From positions 1,675,466-1,739,465 of the forward strand of contig NZ_CH724156.1 in the NCBI RefSeq assembly GCF_000152625.1: a stretch of 64,000 bases of DNA, read 5' to 3'. Source of the DNA: Roseovarius nubinhibens ISM. Its GTDB lineage: Bacteria; Pseudomonadota; Alphaproteobacteria; Rhodobacterales; Rhodobacteraceae. A program made the translations under genes and the position numbers. The notes beneath the pieces were generated by a model. That model was not told the DNA's origin, searched no databases, and saw nothing but the letters and a program-made list of their open reading frames with translations. The first letter of the stretch is position 1, and each line of letters starts with the position of its first letter. Shown here in pieces: positions 43,710 to 53,409 of the stretch.

Positions 43710-44669
43710 ATGAAAAAACTGATCGCAGGGGTCGCCTTGGCCCTGACCACATTGACCGGGGGCGCGGCGCTGGCCGAATATCCGGAACGGCCCATCATGA
43801 TGATGGTGAGCTATGGCGCCGGCGGCGCGACCGATTTCCAGGCCCGCATCGTCACCATGACCGCGGGCAACGAGGACGCGCTCGGCATGCCCATCGCCAT
43901 CCTCAACAAACCCGGCGCGGGCGGCCGTGTCGGCTGGAACTGGTTCGCCACCCAGGCCGAGGCCGACGGCTATACGCTCGGGGCCTATAACATCCCGCAT
44001 TTCATTGCCCAGTCGGTCAAGGGTGGCGTCTCCTACAGCGCCGACAGCTTTGAACCCATTGCCAACTGGGGCGCCGATCCGGCGGTCTTCGTGGTCGCGG
44101 CAGACAGCCCGATGAACTCGATGGACGACGTGGTGAACTATGCCAAGGAAAACCCCGGCAAGCTCACCTTCTCGGGCGCGGGCCTCTTTGTGGGCCACCA
44201 TATCGCGGCGCTGCAGCTGGAAAAGGCGGCGGGGGTCAAGATGGCCTATATCCCGACCAAAGGCGGCGGCGCGGCCGCGATGAAAGCGGTGATCGCGGGC
44301 GAAGTGATGGGCGGGGTCAACAACCTCTCGGATGCCTATCGCGCCGAACAGGCCGGCAATATCAAGATCCTCGGCGTCTTCGATCTCGAACGCAGCAGCT
44401 TCCTGCCCGATGTGCCGACGCTCAAGGAACAGGGCTATGACATCGACGACGCCTCGGTGAACTTTCGCGGTGTGATGGTCCCCAAGGGCACCCCGCAAGA
44501 GGTGATCGACGTGCTCGCCGCCAAAGTCCCCGAAATGTTCCGCAACGACGCCGTCGCCAAGAAGATGGAGGCCGGCGGCTCGCCGATGCACATCATGACC
44601 CGCGACGAGGTCAAGAAGATGTGGGAGGCCCGCGAAACCACCCTGAAGGACCTTCTCGCAGGTCTCTGA
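43710..44669 (+). CDS. Tripartite tricarboxylate transporter receptor (TctC/Bug family)
   Basis: A 319-residue periplasmic binding protein. The signal peptide has charged start MKKLIAG and cleavage near GGAALA-EYPERP. Bug-family stretches are IMMMVSYGAGGATDFQARI, ILNKPGAGGRVGWNWFA and KLTFSGAGLFVGHHIAALQL. TAGGGAGGA lies before the ATG. In this family the receptor gene usually precedes tctBA; here it follows them. It delivers substrate to TctAB, and the genes after it encode the enzymes that use the substrate. Confidence 0.9.
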   Translation: MKKLIAGVALALTTLTGGAALAEYPERPIMMMVSYGAGGATDFQARIVTMTAGNEDALGMPIAILNKPGAGGRVGWNWFATQAEADGYTLGAYNIPHFIAQSVKGGVSYSADSFEPIANWGADPAVFVVAADSPMNSMDDVVNYAKENPGKLTFSGAGLFVGHHIAALQLEKAAGVKMAYIPTKGGGAAAMKAVIAGEVMGGVNNLSDAYRAEQAGNIKILGVFDLERSSFLPDVPTLKEQGYDIDDASVNFRGVMVPKGTPQEVIDVLAAKVPEMFRNDAVAKKMEAGGSPMHIMTRDEVKKMWEARETTLKDLLAGL

Positions 44670-44741
44670 CCTGTCTCTCCCTGGGGCATGGCGGCCCGGT
44701 CCCGGCCGCCCGCCATGCCCATCCAGATAAGGATGCTCCCG

Positions 44742-46145
44742 ATGAACGCACATGACGAAACCGCCCAGGTCGAGGCCATCATGGCCCGCGCCCGCACCGC
44801 CCAGCGCGCCTATGAAACGGACGCGAGCCAAGAGCGCTATGACCGGGCCGCGCAGGCCGCCGCCTGGGCCATCATGGAGCCCACGCGCAACCGCCGCCTC
44901 GCCGAACTTGCGGTGGAAACCACCGGTCTCGGCAATGTGCCCGACAAGATCACCAAGAACCATCGCAAGACGCTTGGCCTGATGCGCGACATCAAGGGCG
45001 TGGCGACCCATGGCATCCTGTCAGACGACGCCGCCACCGGCATCACCACCATCGCCCGGCCCATCGGCGTGATCGGCGCGGTCGTGCCTTCGACCAACCC
45101 GGCGGCAACCCCGGCCAACAACATCATCAACGCGCTCAAATGCGGCAATGCCGTCGTCGTGGCCCCCTCGCCAAAGGGCGTGGCCGCCTGCGAATTGCTG
45201 CTCGAGTATATCCATGCCGAGCTGGGCAAAATCGGCCTCGACCCCGATCTCGTCCAGATGATCCCCGCCCCCGGCTCCAAGGCCAAGACCCAGGCCATGA
45301 TGGAGCTCTGCGACCGGGTGATCTGCACCGGCAGTCAGAACAACGTCCACCGCGCCCAGACCTGCGGCACCCCCGCCGTCGCGGTGGGGGCGGGCAATGT
45401 CACGGTGATCGTCGACGAGACCGCCGATCTCGCGGCGGCAGCGGCCAAGATCACCGCCTCCAAGACCTTCGACAACGCCACCTCCTGTTCCTCCGAGAAC
45501 TCGATGATCGTGGTCGATGCGATCTATGACGAGTTCATCGCGGCGCTCGCCGACGAGGGCGGCGCGCTGGTCCGTGACGCGGCGCAGATCGTCTCGCGGC
45601 TCTGGCCCGACGGCCATCTCAACCGCGAGGTCATCGCACAGGACGCGGACAAGATGATCGCGGCGCTGGGGCTCGCGGGCCAAGTGCCCGACGACACCAA
45701 ATTCCTCGCGGTCGAAACCGACGGGATCGGCCCCGATCACCCGCTCTCGGGCGAAAAGCTGAGCCGCGTCGCGGCCCTCTACCGCGCCCGCGATTACGAC
45801 CATGCCGCCGAGATCGCGGCCCGCATCCTCGCCTATCAGGGCGCCGGCCATTCCATCGGCATCCACACCGCCCGCGACGAGCGCGCGGTAGAGCTTGGCC
45901 GTCACATGCCGACCTGCCGCGTCATCGTCAATCAGGCGCATACCTTCGCCACCGGCGGGGCGTTCAACAATGGCATGCCGTTTTCGCTCTCGATGGGCTG
46001 CGGCGGCTGGGGCGGCAACGCCATCGACGAAAACCTGCATTGGAAACATTTCCTGCAAACCACCAAAGTGGTGCGCGAAATTCCCGCGAACGAGCCCTCG
46101 CTCGACGAGATTTTCGCCGAGTACTGGGCGGAGGCAGGGCAATGA
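44742..46145 (+). CDS. sauS: CoA-acylating aldehyde dehydrogenase, probable sulfoacetaldehyde dehydrogenase
   Basis: A 467-residue enzyme of the EutE/AdhE-N type. The catalytic Cys is in KTFDNATSCSSENS; VPSTNPAATPANNIINALKCGNAV and the glycine-rich GGAFNNGMPFSLSMGCGGWGGN are typical of this subgroup. The reaction in the sulfoacetate path is reduction of sulfoacetyl-CoA to sulfoacetaldehyde. The assignment depends on the next gene being an acyl-CoA ligase, as in sauST, and on a LacI regulator and transporter at the same locus. Other acyl-CoA substrates remain possible. It overlaps the ligase gene in ATGA. Xsc, which would use sulfoacetaldehyde, is not in the window. Confidence 0.78.
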   Translation: MNAHDETAQVEAIMARARTAQRAYETDASQERYDRAAQAAAWAIMEPTRNRRLAELAVETTGLGNVPDKITKNHRKTLGLMRDIKGVATHGILSDDAATGITTIARPIGVIGAVVPSTNPAATPANNIINALKCGNAVVVAPSPKGVAACELLLEYIHAELGKIGLDPDLVQMIPAPGSKAKTQAMMELCDRVICTGSQNNVHRAQTCGTPAVAVGAGNVTVIVDETADLAAAAAKITASKTFDNATSCSSENSMIVVDAIYDEFIAALADEGGALVRDAAQIVSRLWPDGHLNREVIAQDADKMIAALGLAGQVPDDTKFLAVETDGIGPDHPLSGEKLSRVAALYRARDYDHAAEIAARILAYQGAGHSIGIHTARDERAVELGRHMPTCRVIVNQAHTFATGGAFNNGMPFSLSMGCGGWGGNAIDENLHWKHFLQTTKVVREIPANEPSLDEIFAEYWAEAGQ

Positions 46146-47653
46146 AGATCGACGCGCAAACGCCGCCCGCGGGCACGCTGCGCGACTGGCTCGACCATCG
46201 CGCCGCCACCACCCCGGACCGCCCCGCCTTTCTGTTCTTCGACGGAGGCGATCCGCTCACCTGGGCGGCACTGCGCAACCGGGCGCGGCAATTGGCCCAG
46301 GCGCTCACCGTGCAGGATCTGGCCAAGGGCACCAGCGTCGCCATCCTGCAGCCCAACGGACGCGCCGCCATCGAATCCCTCTTTGGCGTGCTCTATGGCG
46401 GCTTTCGCGCCACGGTGATCAACCTCGTCGCCGGGGACGAGGCCATCGCCTATGCGCTCGACCATTGCGAGGCCCCCGTGGCGCTGGTCGGCGAGGCCCA
46501 GCAGGATCTCTTTTCCCGCACCCGCCCCGACGGCCAGACCGCCTTTGCCCCGCGCGACGGGGTCGGGGCCGAGCTGCACCCGCTGCGCCCCGAGGATGAC
46601 GCGCTCTTGATGTACACCTCCGGCACCACCGGCCGCCCCAAGGGCGTGATCCACAGCCATGCGAGCCTCTTGGCCGGCGGCTGGACCCCGACCATCGCGC
46701 ATGAGCTGAGCGCCTCGGATTGCGGCCTCTGCGTGCTGCCGATCTATCATATCAACGGGCTCTGCGTGACGGTGATGAGCACGCTGATCTCCGGCGGCAC
46801 CCTCGCCGTGGCCGAGAAATTCTCGGCGAGCCGGTTCTGGGACCAATGCGAAACCGCCCGCGCCACCTGGTTCTCGGTGGTGCCAACGATCATCTCGCAT
46901 CTTTTGCATTCCGACATCACCCCGGGCGAGGCCACCCGCGCCCGCCTGCGCCTTGGCCGCTCGGCCAGCTCGGCGCTGTCGCCCGATGTCCAGACCGCCT
47001 TTGAAACCCGCTTCGACGTGCCGATCATCGAAACCATGGGGCTCACCGAAACCGCGGCCCAGATCCTGTCGAACCCGCTGCCCCCCGGCGTGCGCAAGAT
47101 CGGCTCGCCCGGTCGCGCCTATGGCAACGAGGCCTGCATCCTGTCGCCCGCGCTCACCCCGCTGCCGCCCCACACCCAGGGCGAGATCGCGGTGCGCGGC
47201 CCCAACGTGATGCGCGGTTATTTCAAGAACCCCGAGGCCACGCGCGACACCTTCGGCCCCGATGGCTGGCTCCGCACCGGCGATCTCGGCCATATCGACG
47301 CCGATGGCTATGTCTATGTCACCGGCCGGCTCAAGGAGCTGATCATCAAGGGCGGCGAAAACATCGCCCCGCGCGAGATCGACGAGGCGCTCTACGCCCA
47401 TCCCGACGTGGTCGAGGCGGCGGCCTTTGCCCGGCCCTGCAAGACCTATGGCGAACGGGTCGAAGCGGCGGTGCGGCTCTGCGACGGCTCGCCCCTGACC
47501 GAGGCCGATCTGATCGCGCTGTGCCACGACCGTCTGGGCCGGTTCAAATCGCCGGATTGCATCCATCTGCTCGACGATCTGCCCAAGGGCCCCTCGGGCA
47601 AGATCCAACGCATCAAACTGCCCGAGCTTTGCCCCGAACCCGTGGCCTCATAA
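46142..47653 (+). CDS. sauT: AMP-forming acyl-CoA ligase, probable sulfoacetate-CoA ligase
   Basis: A 503-residue member of the ANL superfamily. The P-loop-like LMYTSGTTGRPKGVIHSH, the A5 motif ETMGLTETAAQI, GWLRTGDLGHIDADGYVYVTGR and the hinge region LKELIIKGGENIAPREIDE are clear; the catalytic Lys is in GPSGKIQR. In C. necator sauT makes sulfoacetyl-CoA from sulfoacetate, CoA and ATP for SauS. ATG 46142 overlaps the aldehyde dehydrogenase stop, so translation is coupled. The acid substrate is inferred from the gene pair. Confidence 0.78.
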   Translation: MKIDAQTPPAGTLRDWLDHRAATTPDRPAFLFFDGGDPLTWAALRNRARQLAQALTVQDLAKGTSVAILQPNGRAAIESLFGVLYGGFRATVINLVAGDEAIAYALDHCEAPVALVGEAQQDLFSRTRPDGQTAFAPRDGVGAELHPLRPEDDALLMYTSGTTGRPKGVIHSHASLLAGGWTPTIAHELSASDCGLCVLPIYHINGLCVTVMSTLISGGTLAVAEKFSASRFWDQCETARATWFSVVPTIISHLLHSDITPGEATRARLRLGRSASSALSPDVQTAFETRFDVPIIETMGLTETAAQILSNPLPPGVRKIGSPGRAYGNEACILSPALTPLPPHTQGEIAVRGPNVMRGYFKNPEATRDTFGPDGWLRTGDLGHIDADGYVYVTGRLKELIIKGGENIAPREIDEALYAHPDVVEAAAFARPCKTYGERVEAAVRLCDGSPLTEADLIALCHDRLGRFKSPDCIHLLDDLPKGPSGKIQRIKLPELCPEPVAS

Positions 47654-47997
47654 CACAGCCTTTCGGGGCGTTTCAGCCTCACGAATCATCCTAAGGATGT
47701 GCCGACTACACGATTTCTCTTAACGTTTCGTTAAAAGTGCGTTAAGAAAAACTGTGTGATTATCAAGGTTTGTGTGTGTACTCATGGTACGAGTGGCTAT
47801 GGCGATCAGCCTATGCGCGGGGGTTGCGACCCCCGCGTTGTCGGGCGCCACGCCGCCGATCTCGACCGCCTGTTCGCAACGGGGCTCGACCTGATCCCCT
47901 GAACTCATCCCCATCGCAGAACGATCCCCAAACGCGCCTGCATCGAACGGCGCGCCTGCCAGCGATAGGAGAGAGGGAGAATGCCGCAGAGCGAGTG
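47654..47997. other. Intergenic region between the ligase gene and tRNA-Leu
   Basis: No supported gene in 344 bases. The first 120 bases are AT-rich (GTTTCGTTAAAAGTGCGTTAAG), which may mark the end of transcription. I see no clean terminator hairpin. Confidence 0.45.
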
Positions 47998-48084
47998 TGG
48001 TGCGGGCGGTGGGACTCGAACCCACACGGGCACAAGGCCCAACAGATTTTAAGTCTGGTATGTCTACCATTCCATCACGCCCGC
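47998..48084 (-). tRNA. tRNA-Leu (anticodon UAA)
   Basis: Reading the minus strand, the acceptor stem GCGGGCG pairs with CGCCCGC, followed by A and an encoded CCA. The anticodon arm is CCAGA-CTTAAAA-TCTGT with anticodon TAA. A long variable arm (GGGCCTTGTGCCC) and T-arm GTGGGTTCGAGTCCCAC complete a class II tRNA of 87 nt. Confidence 0.95.
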
Positions 48085-48146
48085 ACGTGGCGCGACAATA
48101 CTGGGCTGGCCGGGGGTGTAAAGACCGTGCGCGGCGGCAGAGGCCG

Positions 48147-48632
48147 CTAGATCATCTCGGCGAGCCCGCTGTCCTTGACCGCCTGCATCGCCACATGGGT
48201 CGAGGTGTGCGACACATGCGGCAGGGTCGAGATCTGCTCGGCCAGAACCCGGCGGTAATCGCCCATATCATGGGTCCGCACCTTGAGCAGATAGTCGAAA
48301 TTCGCCGCGATCATATGCGCCTCTTCGATCTCCGGCACCCGCAGCACCGCCGCGTTGAACGACGCCAGCGCCGCCTCGCGCGTATCGGTCAGCCGCACCT
48401 GCACGAAACTCACATGATCCCGGCCGAGACGGATCGGATCGACCTCGGCGCGATAGCCGGTGATCACCCGCGCCTGTTCCAACCGCCGCAGCCGCGCCTG
48501 GGTCGGCGATTTCGACAGCCCGATGCGGCTGGCGAGTTCGGTGATGCTCATCCGCCCATCCGCCGACAGGGCGCGCAGAATCGCATGGTCGAACCGGTCG
48601 AGCTCAATCTGGTCGTTTTGGCTGCTACCCAT
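48147..48632 (-). CDS. putR: Lrp/AsnC-family regulator, probable PutR
   Basis: A 161-residue regulator: helix-turn-helix at residues 10-60 (LRALSADGRMSITELASRIGLSKSPTQARLRRLEQ in pieces) and an RAM effector domain from about 75. It is divergent from putA, the classic place of PutR, which activates putA when proline is present. Intergenic distance is 103 bases. Confidence 0.85.
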   Translation of the reverse strand: MGSSQNDQIELDRFDHAILRALSADGRMSITELASRIGLSKSPTQARLRRLEQARVITGYRAEVDPIRLGRDHVSFVQVRLTDTREAALASFNAAVLRVPEIEEAHMIAANFDYLLKVRTHDMGDYRRVLAEQISTLPHVSHTSTHVAMQAVKDSGLAEMI

Positions 48633-48735
48633 CGCGCTTTTCCGTCATTTGGCCTGCGATCCGTCAATAATCGGGAAATCTACCGCATCGCCCGGGTGTA
48701 ATCTAGGTCAAATCACTTCTCTTGGGATCTCTCAC

Positions 48736-51700
48736 ATGACCACAGCCCTGGATGCCCGCGCCCGTATCGACCACGACACCTACGCCCCCGAGGCGACCAC
48801 GCTCAAACGGCTCATCGCCGAGGCCGGGCTGAGCGCCGAGGACCGCGCCGCCATCGCCGCCCGCGGCGCCGATCTGGTGCGCGACATCCGCGCCCGCACC
48901 GATCCCGGCATGATGGAGGTGTTTCTCGCCGAATATGGCCTCTCGACCGACGAGGGCATCGCGCTCATGTGTCTGGCCGAGGCGCTGCTGCGGGTGCCCG
49001 ATGCCGACACGATCGACGCGCTCATCGAGGACAAGATCGCGCCCTCCGACTGGGGCAGCCATATGGGCCATTCCACCTCGAGCCTGGTCAACGCCTCGAC
49101 CTGGGCGCTGATGCTCACCGGGCGGGTGCTCCGCGAGGATCAAAAGCCCGGCCCCGTCGGCCATCTGCGGCAGGCGATCAAACGTCTGGGCGAGCCGGTG
49201 ATCCGCACCGCCGTCGGCCGCGCCATGAAGGAAATGGGCCGCCAGTTCGTGCTGGGCGAAACCATCCGCAGTGCCATGGACCGCGCCCGCAACATGGAGA
49301 AGAAGGGCTATACCTACTCCTATGACATGCTCGGCGAGGCGGCGCGCACCGATGCCGACGCCACCCGCTATCACCTCGCCTATAGCCGCGCCATCACCGC
49401 CATCGCCGAGGCCTGCACCGACCGCGACATCCGCAAGAACCCCGGCATCTCGGTCAAGCTCTCGGCGCTGCATCCCCGCTACGAGGTGGCCCAGCGCGAC
49501 GAGGTGATGGCGGTGCTCATGCCCCGCCTGCGCAGCCTCGCGCTGCTGGCCAAATCCGCCCGCATGGGGCTCAACATCGACGCCGAGGAAAGCGACCGCC
49601 TGGCGCTCTCGCTCGATGTCATCGAAACCGTGCTCTCGGAACCGGCGCTCGACGGCTGGGACGGGTTCGGCGTCGTGGTGCAGGCCTATGGCCAGCGGGC
49701 CGGTCACGTGCTCGACTACCTCTACGAGCTCTCGACCCGGCTCGACCGGCGCATCATGGTGCGGCTCGTCAAGGGCGCCTATTGGGACACCGAGATCAAG
49801 CGCGCCCAGGTCGAGGGCATCGACGGCTTCCCGGTCTACACCGCGAAACCCGCCACCGATGTGAGCTATATCGCCAATGCCCGCAAACTGCTCGGCATGA
49901 CCGACCGCATCTACCCGCAATTCGCCACCCATAACGCCCATACCGTCGCCGCCATCCTCCACATGGCCGGGGACGAGCGCGAAACATTCGAGTTTCAGCG
50001 CCTGCATGGCATGGGCGAGGCGCTGCATGATCTGGTGCTGAGCAACCAGGGCACCCGCTGCCGCATCTACGCCCCCGTCGGCGCGCATCGCGACCTGCTC
50101 GCCTATCTGGTGCGCCGTCTGCTGGAAAACGGCGCCAACTCGAGCTTTGTGAACCAGATCGTCGACGAAGATGTGAGCCCCGAAGAGGTCGCCCGCGATC
50201 CCTTTGACTTGCTCGAAGAGGCGCTGAGCCATAGCCAGGCCGCGATCACCCGCGCCCCCGATCTCTTTGCGCCGGAACGGCCGAACTCCAAAGGCTTCGA
50301 CCTCACCCATCAGCCGACGCTCGACCTGATCGACGCGGCCCGCGCGCCCTTTGCCCAGCACCGCTGGCAGGCCGCGCCGCTCTTGGCGGGCGACGCCGCG
50401 CCCAAGGCGCCGCGCGATCTCACCAACCCCGCCGATCCCGCCGACAGCCCCGGCTCGGTGGCCGAGGCAAGTGCTGCGGATATCGAGACCGCGCTCGCCC
50501 ATGCCGCGCCCTGGGACGCCCCGGCCGAGGACCGCGCCCGCGTGCTCAACCGCGCCGCCGATCTCTATGAGGAGAATTTCGGCGAGATCTTCGCGCTGCT
50601 CGCCCGTGAGGCCGGGAAAATCCCGCTCGACACCGTGGCCGAGCTCCGCGAAGCGGTGGATTTCCTGCGCTACTACGGCGCCAACGCGCCACAGGACCCG
50701 CCCGTCGGCCTCTTCACCTGCATCAGCCCGTGGAACTTTCCGCTCGCCATCTTCACCGGTCAGATTGCCGCCGCCTTGGCCGCAGGCAATGCGGTGCTGT
50801 CGAAACCGGCGGAACAGACGCCGCTCATCGCCCATCGCGCCATCTCGCTCCTGCATGAGGCGGGCGTGCCGAAAACCGCACTGCAATTGCTGCCCGGTGC
50901 CGGCGATGTCGGCGCGGCGCTGACCTCCGATCCCCGCATTGGCGGCGTGGCCTTCACCGGCTCGACCGAAACGGCGCAGAAAATCCGCGCCACCATGGCC
51001 GAAAACCTCGCCCCCGGCGCGCCGCTCATCGCCGAAACCGGCGGGCTCAACGCGATGATCGTCGACAGCACGGCGCTGCCCGAACAGGCGGTGCAGGCCA
51101 TCGTCGAAAGCGCCTTCCAATCGGCGGGTCAGCGCTGCTCGGCCCTGCGCTGCCTCTATGTGCAAGAGGACATCGCCACCCCCTTCACCGAGATGCTGAT
51201 CGGCGCGATGGATGCGCTCCACATCGGCCAGCCCTGGCAGATTTCGACCGATGTCGGCCCGGTGATCGACGAAGAGGCCCGCGCCGGGATCGACGCCCAT
51301 ATCCAGACCGCCCGCGCCGAGGGCCGGCTGGTCTATGAGCTCAAGACCCCGAACGCGGGCACCTTCATCGCGCCCACGCTGATCAAGATCGGCGGCATTG
51401 CCGATCTCGAGCGGGAAATCTTCGGCCCGGTCCTCCACATCGCCACCTTCAAGAGCCATCAGCTCGACGAGGTGATCGGTGCGATCAACGCCACCGGCTA
51501 TGGGCTGACCTTCGGCCTGATGACCCGGATCGACGACCGGGTGCAGCATGTGACCGAGGCGGTGCATGCGGGCAATATCTATGTGAACCGCAACCAGATC
51601 GGCGCCATCGTCGGAAGCCAGCCCTTCGGCGGCGAAGGTCTCTCGGGCACTGGCCCCAAGGCGGGCGGCCCGCATTACCTGACCCGCTTCACCGCGCGTC

Positions 51701-52188
51701 CCGCGCCCGAAGCGCCTGAGGGGCAGGGCGACTGGTCGGAGGAGATGGGTGCCAAAGATCTGGCACAGGCGCTGGCCAAGGCCCCCGCAGGCCCGGAGAC
51801 CCGCGCGCTCATCCTGCCCGGACCGACCGGCGAATCGAACCGGCTGAGCGTCTTTGCCCGCGAGCCGCTCCTGTGCATGGGGCCGGGGGCCGATCTGGCC
51901 GAGGCCCAGGCCGAGGCAGTCCGCGCCCTTGGCGGTCGTGCCGTGGTGACCTCTGGCAGGCTCATGCCCGAGGCGCTCACCGCGCTTCACGGCATCTCCG
52001 GGGCGCTCTGGTGGGGCGATGCGGCGCAGGGCCGCGCCTATGCCCGCGCACTCGCCGCGCGGCCCGGCCCGATCCTGCCGCTGATCACCGGAATGCCCGA
52101 CACCGGCCATGTCTGCCACGAACGCCATGTCTGCGTCGACACCACCGCCGCAGGCGGCAACGCGGCGCTGCTCGGCGGCGTCTCTTGA
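48736..52188 (+). CDS. putA: Bifunctional proline dehydrogenase / delta-1-pyrroline-5-carboxylate dehydrogenase
   Basis: A 1150-residue enzyme that oxidises proline to glutamate. Proline dehydrogenase is at about residues 180-470 (YSYDMLGEAARTDADA, VRLVKGAYWDTEIKRAQ, YPQFATHNAHTVAAI, EFQRLHGMGEALHD). The aldehyde dehydrogenase follows at about 530-1000, with FTCISPWNFPLAIFTGQIAAALAAGN and catalytic Cys in FQSAGQRCSALRCLY. There is a C-terminal extension of some 140 residues of the kind seen in trifunctional or long PutA proteins. No ribbon-helix-helix domain at the N-terminus, so it does not repress itself. Start ATG 48736. Confidence 0.95.
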   Translation: MTTALDARARIDHDTYAPEATTLKRLIAEAGLSAEDRAAIAARGADLVRDIRARTDPGMMEVFLAEYGLSTDEGIALMCLAEALLRVPDADTIDALIEDKIAPSDWGSHMGHSTSSLVNASTWALMLTGRVLREDQKPGPVGHLRQAIKRLGEPVIRTAVGRAMKEMGRQFVLGETIRSAMDRARNMEKKGYTYSYDMLGEAARTDADATRYHLAYSRAITAIAEACTDRDIRKNPGISVKLSALHPRYEVAQRDEVMAVLMPRLRSLALLAKSARMGLNIDAEESDRLALSLDVIETVLSEPALDGWDGFGVVVQAYGQRAGHVLDYLYELSTRLDRRIMVRLVKGAYWDTEIKRAQVEGIDGFPVYTAKPATDVSYIANARKLLGMTDRIYPQFATHNAHTVAAILHMAGDERETFEFQRLHGMGEALHDLVLSNQGTRCRIYAPVGAHRDLLAYLVRRLLENGANSSFVNQIVDEDVSPEEVARDPFDLLEEALSHSQAAITRAPDLFAPERPNSKGFDLTHQPTLDLIDAARAPFAQHRWQAAPLLAGDAAPKAPRDLTNPADPADSPGSVAEASAADIETALAHAAPWDAPAEDRARVLNRAADLYEENFGEIFALLAREAGKIPLDTVAELREAVDFLRYYGANAPQDPPVGLFTCISPWNFPLAIFTGQIAAALAAGNAVLSKPAEQTPLIAHRAISLLHEAGVPKTALQLLPGAGDVGAALTSDPRIGGVAFTGSTETAQKIRATMAENLAPGAPLIAETGGLNAMIVDSTALPEQAVQAIVESAFQSAGQRCSALRCLYVQEDIATPFTEMLIGAMDALHIGQPWQISTDVGPVIDEEARAGIDAHIQTARAEGRLVYELKTPNAGTFIAPTLIKIGGIADLEREIFGPVLHIATFKSHQLDEVIGAINATGYGLTFGLMTRIDDRVQHVTEAVHAGNIYVNRNQIGAIVGSQPFGGEGLSGTGPKAGGPHYLTRFTARPAPEAPEGQGDWSEEMGAKDLAQALAKAPAGPETRALILPGPTGESNRLSVFAREPLLCMGPGADLAEAQAEAVRALGGRAVVTSGRLMPEALTALHGISGALWWGDAAQGRAYARALAARPGPILPLITGMPDTGHVCHERHVCVDTTAAGGNAALLGGVS

Positions 52189-52219
52189 CGCGCCCGCGGC
52201 TCGGGGACATGGTTTGCCC

Positions 52220-52993
52220 ATGTTCCCGATCCGCGACCACAACCCCTCTGGGCGCAGGCCCTATGTCACCTGGACGCTGATTGCGGCCAATGTGCTGATC
52301 TTTCTGGCCTATTACCCGCTGGCCACCAGCGATCAGGCCTTGATGCAGATCTATGCCGAATTTGCCTTGGTGCCGGCGCTCGTCACCGAAGGCTATCACT
52401 ACCACGGCTTTTTGACCTCCATGTTCATGCATGGCGGCTGGATGCACCTTCTGGGCAACATGCTCTTTTTGTGGATCTTCGGCGACAATATGGAAGACGA
52501 AATGGGCCATTTTGGCTTTGCGCTCTTCTATCTCGTCTCGGGGCTCGGCGCGGGGCTGGTGCATTACGCCTCTGGTCCCGGCTCTCTCGTGCCGACGGTG
52601 GGCGCCTCGGGGGCCATCGCCGGGGTGATGGGCGGCTACCTGCTGCTCTTCCCGCGCGCCAAGGTCGACATCCTGCTGATCCTGATCATCCTCTTCCGCA
52701 TCTTCACCGTGCCCGCCTGGCTGGTGCTCGGTGCCTGGTTCGCGCTGCAGCTCTATAGCGGCCTCGGCGCCGATCCCGATATGGGCGGCGTCGCCTATTG
52801 GGCCCATGCCGGGGGCTTTGTCATCGGCGTGGCGCTGACCCTGCCGCTGTTTTTGCGGCTGGGTGGCGCGGGTTTCTGGACCCGCAACCACGGCCAGCCG
52901 CCGCATCCCGAGGCCGAATACCGCTATGACGCGACGCGCATCCCGACCGTGCGCAAAGTGACCCGCATTCCCACCGTCCGGAGGCGCAAATGA
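52220..52993 (+). CDS. Rhomboid-family intramembrane serine protease
   Basis: A 257-residue membrane protein with six or seven segments. The catalytic dyad is visible: Ser130 in VGASGAIAGVMGGY and His196 in YWAHAGGFVIG. HGGWMHLLGNMLFLWIFGDNMED is the conserved oxyanion-side motif. ATG 52220 follows the short region after putA; upstream in-frame sequence is inside putA. It overlaps the next gene in ATGA. C-terminal tail (ATRIPTVRKVTRIPTVRRRK) has a small repeated RIPTVR unit. Substrate unknown. Confidence 0.88.
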   Translation: MFPIRDHNPSGRRPYVTWTLIAANVLIFLAYYPLATSDQALMQIYAEFALVPALVTEGYHYHGFLTSMFMHGGWMHLLGNMLFLWIFGDNMEDEMGHFGFALFYLVSGLGAGLVHYASGPGSLVPTVGASGAIAGVMGGYLLLFPRAKVDILLILIILFRIFTVPAWLVLGAWFALQLYSGLGADPDMGGVAYWAHAGGFVIGVALTLPLFLRLGGAGFWTRNHGQPPHPEAEYRYDATRIPTVRKVTRIPTVRRRK

Positions 52994-53370
52994 GCACCGA
53001 TCTCTCTCACCCCATGACCCTGACCTGCCATTGCGGCGCGGTCGAGCTGCGCGTGCAGCTGGCCGAAGGGCTCGACACCGCGCGGCGCTGCGATTGCAGC
53101 TTCTGCCGCCGCCGGGGCACCCCCGCCGTCACCGTGCCGCTCGACGGGCTCGAGATTCTGCGCGGCGCGGACAAGCTCACGCTCTACCAATGGGGCACCA
53201 AGACGGCCCGCCATCATTTCTGCTCGGTCTGCGGCATCTACACCCATCACCGCCGCCGCTCGAACCCGAACGAATATGGTGTGAACATGGGCGCGCTCGA
53301 AGGCGTCAACCCGGCCGAGCATGAACCGATCGGCTGGCATGATGGGGTCAATCACCCCTCGGATCGGTAA
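52990..53370 (+). CDS. GFA (glutathione-dependent formaldehyde-activating)/CENP-V-like family protein
   Basis: A 126-residue zinc protein. Zinc ligands are in TCHCGAVELRV, RRCDCSFCRRRG and FCSVCGIYTHHRR, giving the two zinc sites of the Gfa fold. Its start overlaps the rhomboid stop by 4 bases. The family name reflects the founding Gfa of Paracoccus; most members do not have proven formaldehyde activity, so the function here is open. Confidence 0.8.
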   Translation: MSTDLSHPMTLTCHCGAVELRVQLAEGLDTARRCDCSFCRRRGTPAVTVPLDGLEILRGADKLTLYQWGTKTARHHFCSVCGIYTHHRRRSNPNEYGVNMGALEGVNPAEHEPIGWHDGVNHPSDR

Positions 53371-53380
53371 CTCGCCCACG

Positions 53381-53409
53381 AAAAAACGCACCGGCGTGAT
53401 ACCGATGCG
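53381..53409 (-). terminator. Intrinsic terminator of the inositol-monophosphatase-family gene
   Basis: On the minus strand CGCATCGG, loop TATCACG, CCGGTGCG, then TTTTTT. Eight-bp stem with one G-T pair, 37 bases after the stop at 53446. Confidence 0.8.

Noticed and set aside
48703..52242. A 1179-codon open frame antisense to putA, and similar long antisense frames over the RND pump and Amt genes
   Set aside because: These are shadows of high-GC codon bias; their translations are low-complexity (Gly, Arg, Asp, His-rich) and have no family features.
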